DNA of 64,000 nt from Parietaria judaica (lineage: Eukaryota > Streptophyta > Magnoliopsida > Rosales > Urticaceae). Positions 22,961 through 34,659 of the stretch are shown here, one piece after another (position 1 is the stretch's first letter; each line of letters begins with the position of its first letter). Made by a program: the position numbers and the translations under genes. Under the pieces are notes generated by a model that was not told the DNA's origin, searched no databases, and was given only the letters and a program-made list of their open reading frames with translations. The DNA lies in the NCBI GenBank assembly GCA_954871525.1, contig OX940864.1:21446001-21510000 (forward strand). The letters run 5' to 3'.

Positions 22961-23014
22961 GGTTATTTAATAAAGGAAAATTGTTTAGTTAATTATTTCT
23001 TTATTAAATAAACC
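22961..23014 (+). other. conserved hairpin near the LTR 5' end
   Basis: ggttatttaataaag pairs with ctttattaaataaacc about 25 bp downstream (54-bp span). The hairpin is kept in all nine LTRs. Position in U3 is known; function is not. Confidence 0.6.
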
Positions 23015-23518
23015 TATTTTTTACCAAATTATTCACCGGAAGCCCGTTTTCGAAAAATAAAGGCTCCAAATGATCCCAAAAATATCGAAATACCCAAAAT
23101 CGATATAAAATTTGTAAAAACGGCCTCGGAAAACATCCGGGACCTCCGGGACCTCCGGGACACACCGGGAAACACCCGGGTGGGCCCCATCGCTCCCCAA
23201 GGGTCAACCGCCACATGGCAGCGCCCCAGCAGCCCTCCCAAAGGGCAAACACTGTGCAGACACGTGTTGGGATTCGGTTGGGCGAGAAATGGTGCTGACG
23301 TCAGCCCTGGGACGCATGCTGACGTCATCGGAGTGGGGAGCAAGTCACCCTTGAGCCAGCCGCCTTCTCCCCGCGCGTGAGGGCGCGTCGCTGCTCCGAT
23401 CGGCTCTATTCCGGTGGTGTTGGATCGGCCACGTCCTGAGGATGCGAAAAAACATATAATTTTGCACCAGGGGCTTCCCGAGTCAAAAGTTATTTGCATT
23501 TGAATCCCTGGGTTCTCT

Positions 23519-23527
23519 TATAAATAG
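23519..23527 (+). promoter_or_regulatory. LTR TATA box
   Basis: TATAAATAG about 580 bp into LTR1, conserved in every LTR copy. It sits about 190 bp downstream of the bZIP-site cluster and just upstream of the CT-rich stretch that would be the transcript start (actcattctctctcaacgg). Confidence 0.7.
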
Positions 23528-23627
23528 AAGCTCGGTTTCAGTTAAACGGTAACTCATTCTCTCTCAACGGAACTCGACCAAATCTCTCTCTATACCCTCT
23601 ATAACTCGCCTCCCCTCAAATATCACT

Positions 23628-23646
23628 CTAATGTTGAGCGTCGGAG
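23628..23646 (+). other. conserved leader motif shared with the LTR at 61.6 kb
   Basis: The 19-bp motif ctaatgttgagcgtcggag lies about 109 bp downstream of the TATA box in every array LTR. It recurs exactly at 61956-61974, about 100 bp after a TATA box of another LTR. It likely marks a functional part of the R/U5 leader of this Gypsy-type group. Confidence 0.6.
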
Positions 23647-23650
23647 GTGA

Positions 23651-23682
23651 ATCAGGGGGTATCCCCCCCGGTTCTCCCTGAT
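23651..23682 (+). other. potential stem-loop in the LTR leader
   Basis: atcaggg and ccctgat bracket ggtatcccccccggttct, with inner GGG/CCC pairing also possible. It lies just after the conserved 19-bp motif in the predicted transcribed leader. A packaging or dimerisation role is an inference. Confidence 0.4.
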
Positions 23683-24441
23683 CTCGGGTGTTGTTTTGTC
23701 CAGGTTCTGGGAGAGAGAAAACACATTTGAGCGGAAGTTCTGGAGAAGATTCTGGCACGATCCAAGACCCTCCTTGCCAAGGTTCTAGGTCCGTGAGGTG
23801 CTCGTTCTATCCACTGGTCTTGTATCTCCGGCAGATATACAGATTACGCGGATAGCCCGAGGACCCGGATCTGTCCCCGTGACGCCGGTCGAGGGTCTGA
23901 TCCACCAGGGTTCACTGGAGAGTCGATACCGTGACCCCCCCTACGCGGTGGCCAGGAATCCGTTTTTGGTGTCCCGAACCTGTAATCCGGGCCAGGCCAA
24001 GTCCTGGCCCTATTAGCAACAGGTAGTGGAGTTTACCACGGATTTCTGGTCGTCGAGTCAGAGGAGGGTCCGTTCGACTCAAAGGTCCGGAGCCCAAGCC
24101 TTAAAGTCACAAAAATCAACGAGACGACATTGGGCCCGGCCCAACACGAGCAATAGGGCCGCTGAATGTTTGAGGCATTTTTCTGCATCAACATTTTGGC
24201 GCTAGAAGGAGGGGGCTCACGAGTTTAAGCCTCGAGTCCCTACCAGAAAATTCGACCACCACGGTCGTCATACACTCGCTACAGCCGAGCCACCATGAGC
24301 TCGGATTCGCACCGACGAACACCGACGCATCATAGCCGGTCGTCAAGCTCCACACACATATATATATATGCAAAAACAAAGAATTATATATATTATATAC
24401 ATATATGTATCAAATATATATATACAGCAAAAAAAAATGAT

Positions 24442-24444
<3 letters not shown>

Positions 24445-24484
<40 letters not shown>
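24445..24484. repeat. (AT)n microsatellite in internal domain 1
   Basis: About 20 TA units. The same position in the other seven internal domains carries shorter arrays of differing length, so it is a marker that tells the units apart. Confidence 0.9.
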
Positions 24485-24489
<5 letters not shown>

Positions 24490-25682
24490 CACACAAAAAA
24501 AACAACGTGATCAGAAGCTTATACATATATATATGATATATGTTACATATATTATACATATAAAATAAATGTATATGCTATATACGCAAAAAGAGGAGGA
24601 GAAAAGAGCCGGTCTCCGGCAACGCGACCATGCCCTTGTCAATCCACGCCGGAAGCTTGCCGCAATAGCCAGCGAGGCCGCTCAGCACCCCGGCTTCGCG
24701 ACTGAAGCCTCTGCCGAAAGCTCTTCGGCGATGCAGCCTCCTCGCACGCGTGAGACTCTGGCCGAAGCACCGCTGCCCGCCAACTCTCTACCGGGCATCG
24801 CCGCACGCGCCAAGAAGGCCTCCGCGATATCGTCGCGAAAAACCACAACGACCTCCCCAGCTCCGCTACGAACGCCGGCGACCCCGAGGCGACCTCCAGG
24901 CGCGTTTCTCTGCCACCACGAACCGCCTCGCCGCTGCCCGCCATGTCGTGCACCTTCGATCTGGAGTTAGGGCGCAGCCCATCACCGCTGCGCACGGCGG
25001 CGAACTCCGGCGTCGTCGATTGGCTCGCTGCACCCCTCGCCGCCATCGCTCCGCCCGAGGTCGGGAGCTCGCTCCACGAGCTTCCGCTGCCCCACGTCGC
25101 ACACGAAGGAGATCCGCCACCAAAGCGCTTGCCCGGAAACACGTCGCCGCGGCGATCGACGGCGAAGCTTCGGCAGTCTGGTGAGTAAGGCAGAGAAAGC
25201 TTTCCTTCGAAGAAGAAAGCACCAGAGAAAAAAAAATCCTGCTCCTGATCGTCGAAAGAGAGAAGAGAAAAAAAGGGGGAGGAAAAAGAAAAAAAAAAAG
25301 GAAGCCTCCTGGTCGTCGAAGGAGAGAAGAGAAAGAAGAAAAAGAAAAGAAAGAAGAGAAAAGAAAAGAAGAAAGAGAAAAAAAAAAAAAAAAACGAGAA
25401 TGGCCAGGATCTCAATCCCGCCGACTCGGCAAAAAGTCCAAACGCTCAAAGCGTCACTCGACACACCAAGCCACGCACAACGACACGACATCCGGCTAGC
25501 CTCCCAAGGCCGCCAGGAAACTGTCAGCTGCTCATCCTCGGGTAAACTCGTATCTTTTTCTACTAAACTAAAATTCCAAGAAGTACCCTTGAAGGTACAA
25601 TGGATTTTATAAAAAAAAAAAAAAAAGTGCCCCCCGAGGCATAAATTTTCGCTTTACAGCGTTATCTCTCTCAAAGTATTAT

Positions 25683-26282
25683 GAATAAAAAGAGCTCTCA
25701 CGCTCGCCCTTTTGCAAAAAAGAAGATATGGCAGGTTATCTCTTCGAACAAACACCGTGCAGACATGAAGGAGAGGTCGTTTCAAAGGAACACCTACTCC
25801 TCGCGCGCAAAAACACGGCTGGCAGGTCATCTCCGGGACACCCCCGTGCACACACGGCAGGTGATCCACGGGTAAACACCCACGATCGTAAGAGCGTGCG
25901 ATGGGGAGGGACCTGATGAGACACCCTCATAAACGCAAGCATAGGGTTTTTCCCGGGACGCCCCCATACCTCTTCATAAAAAAAAGAGCTCTCATGCTCA
26001 CCCCGTTTTTACGAAAAAAGAAAAATACGGAAGGTCATCTCTCAGGAGAGCTCCTGAAAACATGAATGGAGGGTTGTTTCGAAAGAACACCGACTCCGCA
26101 CACGCAAAAACGTCACTGGCAGGTTATCCCTGAGACACCCCCGTGCACACACGGCAGGTGATCTACGGGGAAGCCCCCACGCGACCGTAAAAGCGTACGA
26201 CGGTAAGGTAACTAGCGAAACACCCACATGAACGTAAACAGAGTGTTCATCCCAGAGACGCCACCGTACATCTTTCCAAAAA
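25683..26282 (+). repeat. two degenerate direct repeats at the 3' end of the internal domain
   Basis: Repeat A (from aaaaagagctctcacgctcg) and repeat B (from aaaaagagctctcatgctca) share ordered blocks: ggcaggt(t)atc, aaagaacacc, cgcaaaaac, gacacccccgtgcacacacg, cccacgcgatcgtaa, and a final gggacgcc. This sits before the polypurine tract in all eight units, like the 3' subterminal repeats of some large plant Gypsy elements. Confidence 0.65.
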
Positions 26283-26358
26283 GTAAAGACCAAAAATCCC
26301 CCTCCGACCAAAGATAGTTTTCCACAAGGCAAAGCCTTCCGCAAAACTGGGGGGTTAA

Positions 26359-27606
26359 TGTTACAGGTTAATTTTGCAAAGGTTATTTAATAAAGGAAAA
26401 TTGTCTAGTTAATTATTTCTTTATTAAATAAACCTATTTTTTACCAAATTATTCACCGGAAGCCCGTTTTCGAAAAATAAAGGCTCTAGATGATCCTAAA
26501 AATATCGAAATACCCAAAATCGATATAAAATTTGTAAAAAAACGGCCTCGGAAAACATCCGGGACCTCCGGGACACACCGGGAAACACCCGGGTGGGCCC
26601 CATCGCTCCCCAAGGGTCAACCGCCACGTGGCAGCGCCCCAGCAGCCCTCCCAAAGGGCAAACACTAGGCAGACACGTGTTGGGCTTCGGTTGGGCGAGA
26701 AATGGTGCTGACGTCAGCCCTGGGACGCATGCTGACGTCATCGGAGTGGGGAGCAAGTCACCCTTGAGCCAGCCGCCTTCTCCCCGCGCGTGAGGGCGCG
26801 TCGCTGCTCCGATCGGCGCGATTCCGGTGGTGTTGGATCGGCCACGTCCTGAGGATGCGAAAAAACATATAATTTTGCACCAGGGGCTTCCCGAGTCAAA
26901 AGTTATTTGCATTTGAATCCCCGGGTTCTCTTATAAATAGAAGCTCGGTTTCAGTTAAACGGTAACTCATTCTCTCTCAACGGAACTCGACCAAATCTCT
27001 CTCTATACCCTCTATAACTCGCCTCCCCTCAAATATCACTCTAATGTTGAGCGTCGGAGGTGAATCAGGGGGTATCCCCCCCGGTTCTCCCTGATCTCGG
27101 GTGTTGTTTTGTCCAGGTTCTGGGAGAGAGAAAACACATTTGAGCGGAAGTTCTGGAGAAGATTCTGGCACGATCCAAGACCCTCCTTGCCAAGGTTCTA
27201 GGTCCGTGAGGTGCTCGTTCTATCCACTGGTCTTGTATCTCCGGCAGATATACAGATTACGCGGATAGCCCGAGGACCCGGATCTGTCCCCGTGACGCCG
27301 GTCGAGGGTCTGATCCACCAGGGTTCACTTGAGAGTCGATACCGTGACCCCCCCTACGCGGTGGCCAGGAATCCGTTTTTGGTGTCCCGAACCTGTAATC
27401 CGGGCCAGGCCAAGTCCTGGCCCTATTAGCAACAGGTAGTGGAGTTTACCACGGATTTCTGGTCGTCGCGTCAGAGGAGGGTCCGTTCGACTCAAAGGTC
27501 CGGAGCCCAAGCCCTAAAGTCACAAAAATCAACGAGACGACATTGGGCCCGGCCCAACACGAGCAATAGGGCCGCTGAATGTTTGAGGCATTTTTCTGCA
27601 TCAACA
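26359..27606 (+). repeat. array LTR2
   Basis: 1,248 bp. Starts tgttacaggtt (others tgttacgggtt). Diagnostic variants: aacactaggcag and cacttgagagtcg. Both G-boxes and both CRE-type sites are intact. Confidence 0.92.
26625..26740 (+). promoter_or_regulatory. bZIP-type binding-site cluster in the LTR U3 region
   Basis: Within 116 bp lie two CACGTG G-boxes (26625-26630 in the palindrome gccacgtggc, and 26674-26679 in gacacgtgtt) and two perfect TGACGTCA palindromes (26709-26716 and 26733-26740). Such sites bind plant bZIP factors (G-box/ABRE and TGA/CRE types). The arrangement recurs in each LTR with individual losses. Confidence 0.7.
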
Positions 27607-29742
27607 TTTTGGCGCTAGAAGGAGGGGGCTCACGAGTTTAAGCCTCGAGTCCCTACCAGCAAATTCGACCACCACGGTCGTCATACACTCGCTACAGCCG
27701 AGCCACCATGAGCTCGGATTCGCACCGACGAACACCGACGCATCATAGCCGGTCGTCAAGCTCCACACACATATATATATGCAAAAACAAAGAATTATAT
27801 ATATTATATACATATATGTATCAAATATATATATACAGCAAAAAAAATGATACAAATATATATATATATATATATATTAAACACACAAAAAAACAACGTG
27901 ATCAGAAGCTTATACATATATATATGATATATGTTACATATATTATACATATAAAATAAATGTATATGCTATATACGCAAAAAGAGGAGGAGAAAAGAGC
28001 CGGTCTCCGGCAACGCGACCATGCCCTCGTCAATCCACGCCGGAAGCTTGCCGCAATAGCCAGCGAGGCCGCTCAGCACCCTGGCTTCGCGACTGAAGCC
28101 TCTGCCGAAAGCTCATCGGCGATGCAGCCTCCTCGCACGCGTGAGACTCTGGCCGAAGCACCGCTGCCCGCCAACTCTCTACCGGGCATCGCCGCACGCG
28201 CCAAGAAGGCCTCCGCGATATCGTCGCGAAAAACCACGACGACCTCCCCAGCTCCGCTACGAACGCCGGCGACCCCGAGGCGACCTCCAGACGCGTTTCT
28301 CCGCCACCACGAACCGCCTCGCCGCTGCCCGCCATGTCGTGCACCTTCGATCTGGAGTTAGGGCGCAGCCCATCACCGCTGCGCACGGCGGCAAACTCCG
28401 GCGTCGTCGATTGGCTCGCTGCACCCCTCGCCGCCATCGCTCCGCCCGAGGTCGGGAGCTCGCTCCACGAGCTTCCGCTGCCCCACGTCGCACACGAAGG
28501 AGATCCGCCACCAAAGCGCTTGCCCGGAAACACGTCGCCGCGGCGATCGACGGCGAAGCTTCGGCAGTCTGGTGAGCAAGGCAGAGAAAGCTTTCCTTCG
28601 AAGAAGAAAGCACCAGAGAAAAAAAAATCCTGCTCCTGATCGTCGAAAGAGAGAAGAGAAAAAAAGGGGGAGGAAAAAGAAAAAAAAAAGGAAGCCTCCT
28701 GGTCGTCGAAGGAGAGAAGAGAAAGAAGAAAAAGAAAAGAAAGAAGAGAAAAGAAAAGAAGAAAGAGAAGAAAAAAAAAGAGAATGGCCAGGATCTCAAT
28801 CCCGCCGACTCGGCAAAAAGTCCAAACGCTCAAAGCGTCACTCGACACCCCAAGCCACGAACAACGACACGACATCCGGCTAGCCTCCCAAGGCCGCCAG
28901 GAAACTGTCAGCTGCTCATCCTCGGGTAAACTCGTATCTTTTTCTACTAAACTAAAATTCCAAGAAGTACCCTTGAAGGTACAATGGATTTTATAAAAAA
29001 AAAAAAAAAGTGCCCCCCGAGGCATAAATTTTCGCTTTACAGCGTTATCTCTCTCAAAGTATTATGAATAAAAAGAGCTCTCACGCTCGCCCTTTTGCAA
29101 AAAAGAAGATATGGCAGGTTATCTCTTCGAACAAACACCGTGCAGACATGAAGGAGAGGTCGTTTCAAAGGAACACCTACTCCTCGCGCGCAAAAACACG
29201 GCTGGCAGGTCATCTCCGGGACACCCCCGTGCACACACGGCAGGTGATCCACGGGTAAACACCCACGATCGTAAGAGCGTGCGATGGGGAGGGACCTGAT
29301 GAGACACCCTCATAAACGCAAGCATAGGGTTTTTCCCGGGACGCCCCCATACCTCTTCATAAAAAAAAAGAGCTCTCATGCTCACCCCGTTTTTACGAAA
29401 AAAGAAAAATACGGAAGGTCATCTCTCAGGAGAGCTCCTGAAAACATGAATGGGGGGTTGTTTCGAAAGAACACCGACTCCGCACACGCAAAAACGTCAC
29501 TGGCAGGTTATCCCTGAGACACCCCCGTGCACACACGGCAGGTGATCTTCGGGGAAGCCCCCACGCGACCGTAAAAGCGTACGACGGTAAGGTAACTAGC
29601 GAAACACCCTCATGAACGTAAACAGAGTGTTCATCCCAGAGACGCCACCGTACATCTTTCCAAAAAGTAAAGACCAAAAATCCCCCTCCGACCAAAGATA
29701 GTTTTCCACAAGGCAAAGCCTTCCGCAAAACTGGGGGGTTAA
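27607..29742 (+). repeat. array internal domain 2
   Basis: 2,136 bp with the same layout as internal domain 1 but a shorter AT repeat. Diagnostic: ctccagacgcg (Gly to Asp in the GC-rich frame) and ccaagccacgaac. Confidence 0.85.
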
Positions 29743-30989
29743 TGTTACGGGTTAATTTTGCAAAGGTTATTTAATAAAGGAAAATTGTCTAGTTAATTAT
29801 TTCTTTATTAAATAAACCTATTTTTTACCAAATTATTCACCGGAAGCCCGTTTTCGAAAAATAAAGGCTCTAGATGATGCCAAAAATATCGAAATACCCA
29901 AAATCGATATAAAATTTGTAAAAAAACGGCCTCGGAAAACATCCGGGACTTCCGGGACACACCGGGAAACACCCGGGTGGGCCCCATCGCTCCCCAAGGG
30001 TCAACCGCCACGTGGCAGCGCCCCAGCAGCCCTCCCAAAGGGCAAACACTATGCAGACACTGTTGGGCTTCGGTTGGGCGAGAAATGGTGCTGACGTCAG
30101 CCCTGGGACGAATGCTGACGTCATCGGAGTGGGGAGCAAGTCTCCCTTGAGCCAGCCGCCTTCTCCCCGCGCGTGAGGGCGCGTCGCTGCTCCGATCGGC
30201 GCGATTCCGGTGGTGTTGGATCGGCCACGTCCTGAGGATGCGAAAAAACATATAATTTTGCACCAGGGGCTTCCCGAGTCAAAAGTTATTTGCATTTGAA
30301 TCCCCGGGTTCTCTTATAAATAGAAGCTCGGTTTCAGTTAAACGGTAACTCATTCTCTCTCAACGGAACTCGACCAAATCTCTCTCTATACCCTCTATAA
30401 CTCGCCTCCCCTCAAATATCACTCTAATGTTGAGCGTCGGAGGTGAATCAGGGGGTATCCCCCCCGGTTCTCCCTGATCTCGGGTGTTGTTTTGTCCAGG
30501 TTCTGGGAGAGAGAAAACACATTTGAGCGGAAGTTCTGGAGAAGATTCTGGCACGATCCAAGACCCTCCTTGCCAAGGTTCTAGGTCCGTGAGGTGCTCG
30601 TTCTATCCACTGGTCTTGTATCTCCGGCAGATATACAGATTACGCGGATAGCCCGAGGACCCGGATTTGTCCCCGTGACGCCGGTCGAGGGTCTGATCCA
30701 CCAGGGTTCACTGGAGAGTCGATACCGTGACCCCCCCTACGCGGTGGCCAGGAATCCGTTTTTGGTGTCCCGAACCTGTAATCCGGGCCAGGCCAAGTCC
30801 TGGCCCTATTAGCAACAGGTAGTGGAGTTTACCACGGATTTCTGGTCGTCGCGTCAGAGGAGGGTCCGTTCGACTCAAAGGTCCGGAGCCCAAGCCCTAA
30901 AGTCACAAAAATCAACGAGACGACATTGGGCCCGGCCCAACACGAGCAATAGGGCCGCTGAATGTTTGAGGAATTTTTCTGCATCAACA
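29743..30989 (+). repeat. array LTR3
   Basis: 1,247 bp. Variants shared with LTR6: gggacttccggg, ctatgcag, ggatttgtcc and gaggaattttt. Own changes: tagatgatgcc and a 2-bp loss that destroys the second G-box (gacactgttggg). Confidence 0.92.
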
Positions 30990-33125
30990 TTTTGGCGCTA
31001 GAAGGAGGGGGCTCACGAGTTTAAGCCTCGAGTCCCTACCAGCAAATTCGACCACCACGGTCGTCATACACTCGCTACAGCCGAGCCACCATGAGCTCGG
31101 ATTCGCACCGACGAACACCGACGCATCATAGCCGGTCGTCAAGCTCCACACACATATATATATGCAAAAACAAAGAATTATATATATTATATACATATAT
31201 GTATCAAATATATATATACAGCACAAAAAATGATACAAATATATATATATATATATATATATTAAACACACAAAAAAACAACGTGATCAGAAGCTTATAC
31301 ATATATATATGATATATGTTACATATATTATACATATAAAATAAATGTATATGCTATATACGCAAAAAGAGGAGGAGAAAAGAGCCGGTCTCCGGCAACG
31401 CGACCATGCCCTCGTCAATCCACGCCGGAAGCTTGCCGCAATAGCCAGCGAGGCCGCTCAGCACCCCGGCTTCGCGACTGAAGCCTCTGCCGAAAGCTCA
31501 TCGGCGATGCAGCCTCCTCGCACGCGTGAGACTCTGGCCGAAGCACCGCTGCCCGCCAACTCTCTACCGGGCATCGCCGCACGCGCCAAGAAGGCCTCCG
31601 CGATATCGTCGCGAAAAACCACGACGACCTCCCCAGCTCCGCTACGAACGCCGGCGACCCCGAGGCGACCTCCAGGCGCGTTTCTCCGCCACCACGAACC
31701 GCCTCGCCGCTGCCCGCCATGTCGTGCACCTTCGATCTGGAGTTAGGGCGCAGCCCATCACCGCTGCGCACGGCGGCGAACTCCGGCGTCGTCGATTGGC
31801 TCGCTGCACCCCTCGCCGCCATCGCTCCGCCCGAGGTCGGGAGCTCGCTCCACGAGCTTCCGCTGCCCCACGTCGCACACGAAGGAGATCCGCCACCAAA
31901 GCGCTTGCCCGGAAACACGTCGCCGCGGCGATCGACGGCGAAGCTTCGGCAGTCTGGTGAGCAAGGCAGAGAAAGCTTTCCTTCGAAGAAGAAAGCACCC
32001 GAGAAAAAAAAATCCTGCTCCTGATCGTCGAAAGAGAGAAGAGAAAAAAAGGGGGCGGAAAAAGAAAAAAAAAAAGGAAGCCTCCTGGTCGTCGAAGGAG
32101 AGAAGAGAAAGAAGAAAAAGAAAAGAAAGAAGAGAAAAGAAAAGAAGAAAGAGAAAAAAAAAATGAGAATGGCCAGGATCTCAATCCCGCCGACTCGGCA
32201 AAAAGTCCAAACGCTCAAAGCGTCACTCGACACACCAAGCCACGCACAACGACACGACATCCGGCTAGCCTCCCAAGGCCGCCAGGAAACTGTCAGCTGC
32301 TCATCCTCGGGTAAACTCGTATCTTTTTCTACTAAACTAAAATTCCAAGAAGTACCCTTGAAGGTACAATGGAATTTATATAAAAAAAAAAAGTGCCCCC
32401 CGAGGCATAAATTTTCGCTTTACAGCGTTATCTCTCTCAAAGTATTATGAATAAAAAGAGCTCTCACGCTCGCCCTTTTGCAAAAAAGAAGATATGGCAG
32501 GTTATCTCTTCGAACAAACACCGTGCAGACATGAAGGAGAGGTCGTTTCAAAGGAACACCTACTCCTCGCGCGCAAAAACACGGCTGGCAGGTCATCTCC
32601 GGGACACCCCCGTGCACACACGGCAGGTGATCCACGGGTAAACACCCACGATCGTAAGAGCGTGCGACGGGGAGGGACCTGATGAGACACCCTCATAAAC
32701 GCAAGCATAGGGTTTTTCCCGGGACGCCCCCATACCTCTTCATAAAAAAAAAGAGCTCTCATGCTCACCCCGTTTTTACGAAAAAAGAAAAATACGGAAG
32801 GTCATCTCTCAGGAGAGCTCCTGAAAACATGAATGGGGGGTTGTTTCGAAAGAACACCGACTCCGCACACGCAAAAACGTCACTGGCAGGTTATCCCTGA
32901 GACACCCCCGTGCACACACGGCAGGTGATCTTCGGGGAAGCCCCCACGCGACCGTAAAAGCGTACGACGGTAAGGTAACTAGCGAAACACCCTCATGAAC
33001 GTAAACAGAGTGTTCATCCCAGAGACGCCACCGTACATCTTTCCAAAAAGTAAAGACCAAAAATCCCCCTCCGACCAAAGATAGTTTTCCACAAGGCAAA
33101 GCCTTCCGCAAAACTGGGGGGTTAA
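30990..33125 (+). repeat. array internal domain 3
   Basis: 2,136 bp. Shares with internal domain 6 the variant gcacccgagaaa and the length of the long fortuitous minus-strand frame. Own change: gggggcgg in the purine stretch. Confidence 0.85.
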
Positions 33126-34373
33126 TGTTACGGGTTAATTTTGCAAAGGTTATTTAATAAAGGAAAATTGTCTAGTTAATTATTTCTTTATTAAATAAAC
33201 CTATTTTTTACCAAATTATTCACCTGAAGCCCGTTTTCGAAAAATAAAGGCTCTAGATGATCCCAAAAATATCGAAATACCCAAAATCGATATAAAATTT
33301 GTAAAAAAACGGCCTCGGAAAACATCCGGGACCTCCGGGACACACCGGGAAACACCCGGGTGGGCCCCATCGCTCCCCAAGGGTCAACCGCCACGTGGCA
33401 GCGCCCCAGCAGCCCTCCCAAAGGGCAAACACTGTGCAGACACGTGTTGGGCTTCGGTTGGGCGAGAAATGGTGCTGACGTCAGCCCTGGGACGCATGCT
33501 GACGTCATCGGAGTGGGGAGCAAGTCACCCTTGAGCCAGCCGCCTTCTCCCCGCGCGTGAGGGCGCGTCGCTGCTCCGATCGGCGCGATTCCGGTGGTGT
33601 TGGATCGGCCACGTCCTGAGGATGCGAAAAAACATATAATTTTGCACCAGGGGCTTTCCGAGTCAAAAGTTATTTGCATTTGAATCCCCGGGTTCTATTA
33701 TAAATAGAAGCTCGGTTTCAGTTAAACGGTAACTCATTCTCTCTCAACGGAACTCGACCAAATCTCTCTCTATACCCTCTATAACTCGCCTCCCCTCAAA
33801 TATCACTCTAATGTTGAGCGTCGGAGGTGAATCAGGGGGTATCCCCCCCGGTTCTCCCTGATCTCGGGTGTTGTTTTGTCCAGGTTCTGGGAGAGAGAAA
33901 ACACATTTGAGCGGAAGTTCTGGAGAAGATTCTGGCACGATCCAAGACCCTCCTTGCCAAGGTTCTAGGTCCGTGAGGTGCTCGTTCTATCCACTGGTCT
34001 TGTATCTCCGGCAGATATACAGATTACGCGGATAGCCCGAGGACCCGGATCTGTCCCCGTGACGCCGGTCGAGGGTCTGATCCACCAGGGTTCACTGGAG
34101 AGTCGATACCGTGACCCCCCCTACGCGGTGGCCAGGAATCCGTTTTTGGTGTCCCGAACCTGTAATCCGGGCCAGGCCAAGTCCTGGCCCTATTAGCAAC
34201 AGGTAGTGGAGTTTACCACGGATTTCTGGTCGTCGCGTCAGAGGAGGGTCCGTTCGACTCAAAGGTCCGGAGACCAAGCCCTAAAGTCACAAAAATCAAC
34301 GAGACGACATTGGGCCCGGCCCAACACGAGCAATAGGGCCGCTGAATGTTTGAGGCATTTTTCTGCATCAACA
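33126..34373 (+). repeat. array LTR4
   Basis: 1,248 bp. Shares tcacctgaagcc with LTR7 only. Own changes: ggctttccgag, ttctattataaat beside the TATA box, and cggagaccaag. Confidence 0.92.
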
Positions 34374-34619
34374 TTTTGGCGCTAGAAGGAGGGGGCTCAC
34401 GAGTTTAAGCCTCGAGTCCCTACCAGCAAATTCGACCACCACGGTCGTCATACACTCGCTACAGCCGAGCCACCATGAGCTCGGATTCGCACCGACGAAC
34501 ACCGACGCATCATAGCCGGTCGTCAAGCTCCACACACATATATATATGCAAAAACAAAGAATTATATATATTATATACATATATGTATCAAATATATATA
34601 TACAGCAAAAAAAAATGAT

Positions 34620-34659
<40 letters not shown>

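Larger units (their letters stand above)
22939..24193 (+). repeat. array LTR1 (outer left LTR)
   Basis: 1,255 bp. It starts tgttatggg where the others have tgttacggg or tgttacagg. It has an extra copy of the gggacctcc triplication near 23130-23160, a mutated first G-box (cacatggc), ctccaaat where inner LTRs have ctctagat, and gtcgagtcag where inner LTRs have gtcgcgtcag. The last character and the ctcc state are shared with LTR9. Confidence 0.92.
24194..26358 (+). repeat. array internal domain 1
   Basis: 2,165 bp, the longest copy. Order: primer-binding-like start; short frame MSSDSHRRTPTHHSRSSSS at 24295 (gag-start-like, ends in the AT repeat); (AT)n at about 24445-24484, the longest of all copies; GC-rich segment 24600-25190 without recognisable protein; purine-only stretch about 25195-25400; then two degenerate direct repeats of about 300 bp (about 25683-25980 and 25981-26282) and the polypurine tract. 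Confidence 0.85.

Noticed and set aside
23564..23758. 64-codon minus-strand frame identical in all LTRs
   Set aside because: Antisense to the LTR leader, no recognisable features; identity is explained by recent array expansion.
24569..24970. 133-codon plus-strand frame present in all eight internal domains
   Set aside because: Copies are too recent for conservation to mean selection. Most differences between copies change the amino acid (Gly/Asp, Pro/Ser, Cys/Ser), which does not suggest purifying selection.
28030..29025. Long minus-strand frame (331 codons) in internal domain 2, and similar 258-283-codon frames in other units
   Set aside because: The N-terminal part is the complement of purine-only DNA (Phe/Leu/Ser runs) and the rest is Arg/Ser-rich. 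The frame breaks in several units and no domain is seen.
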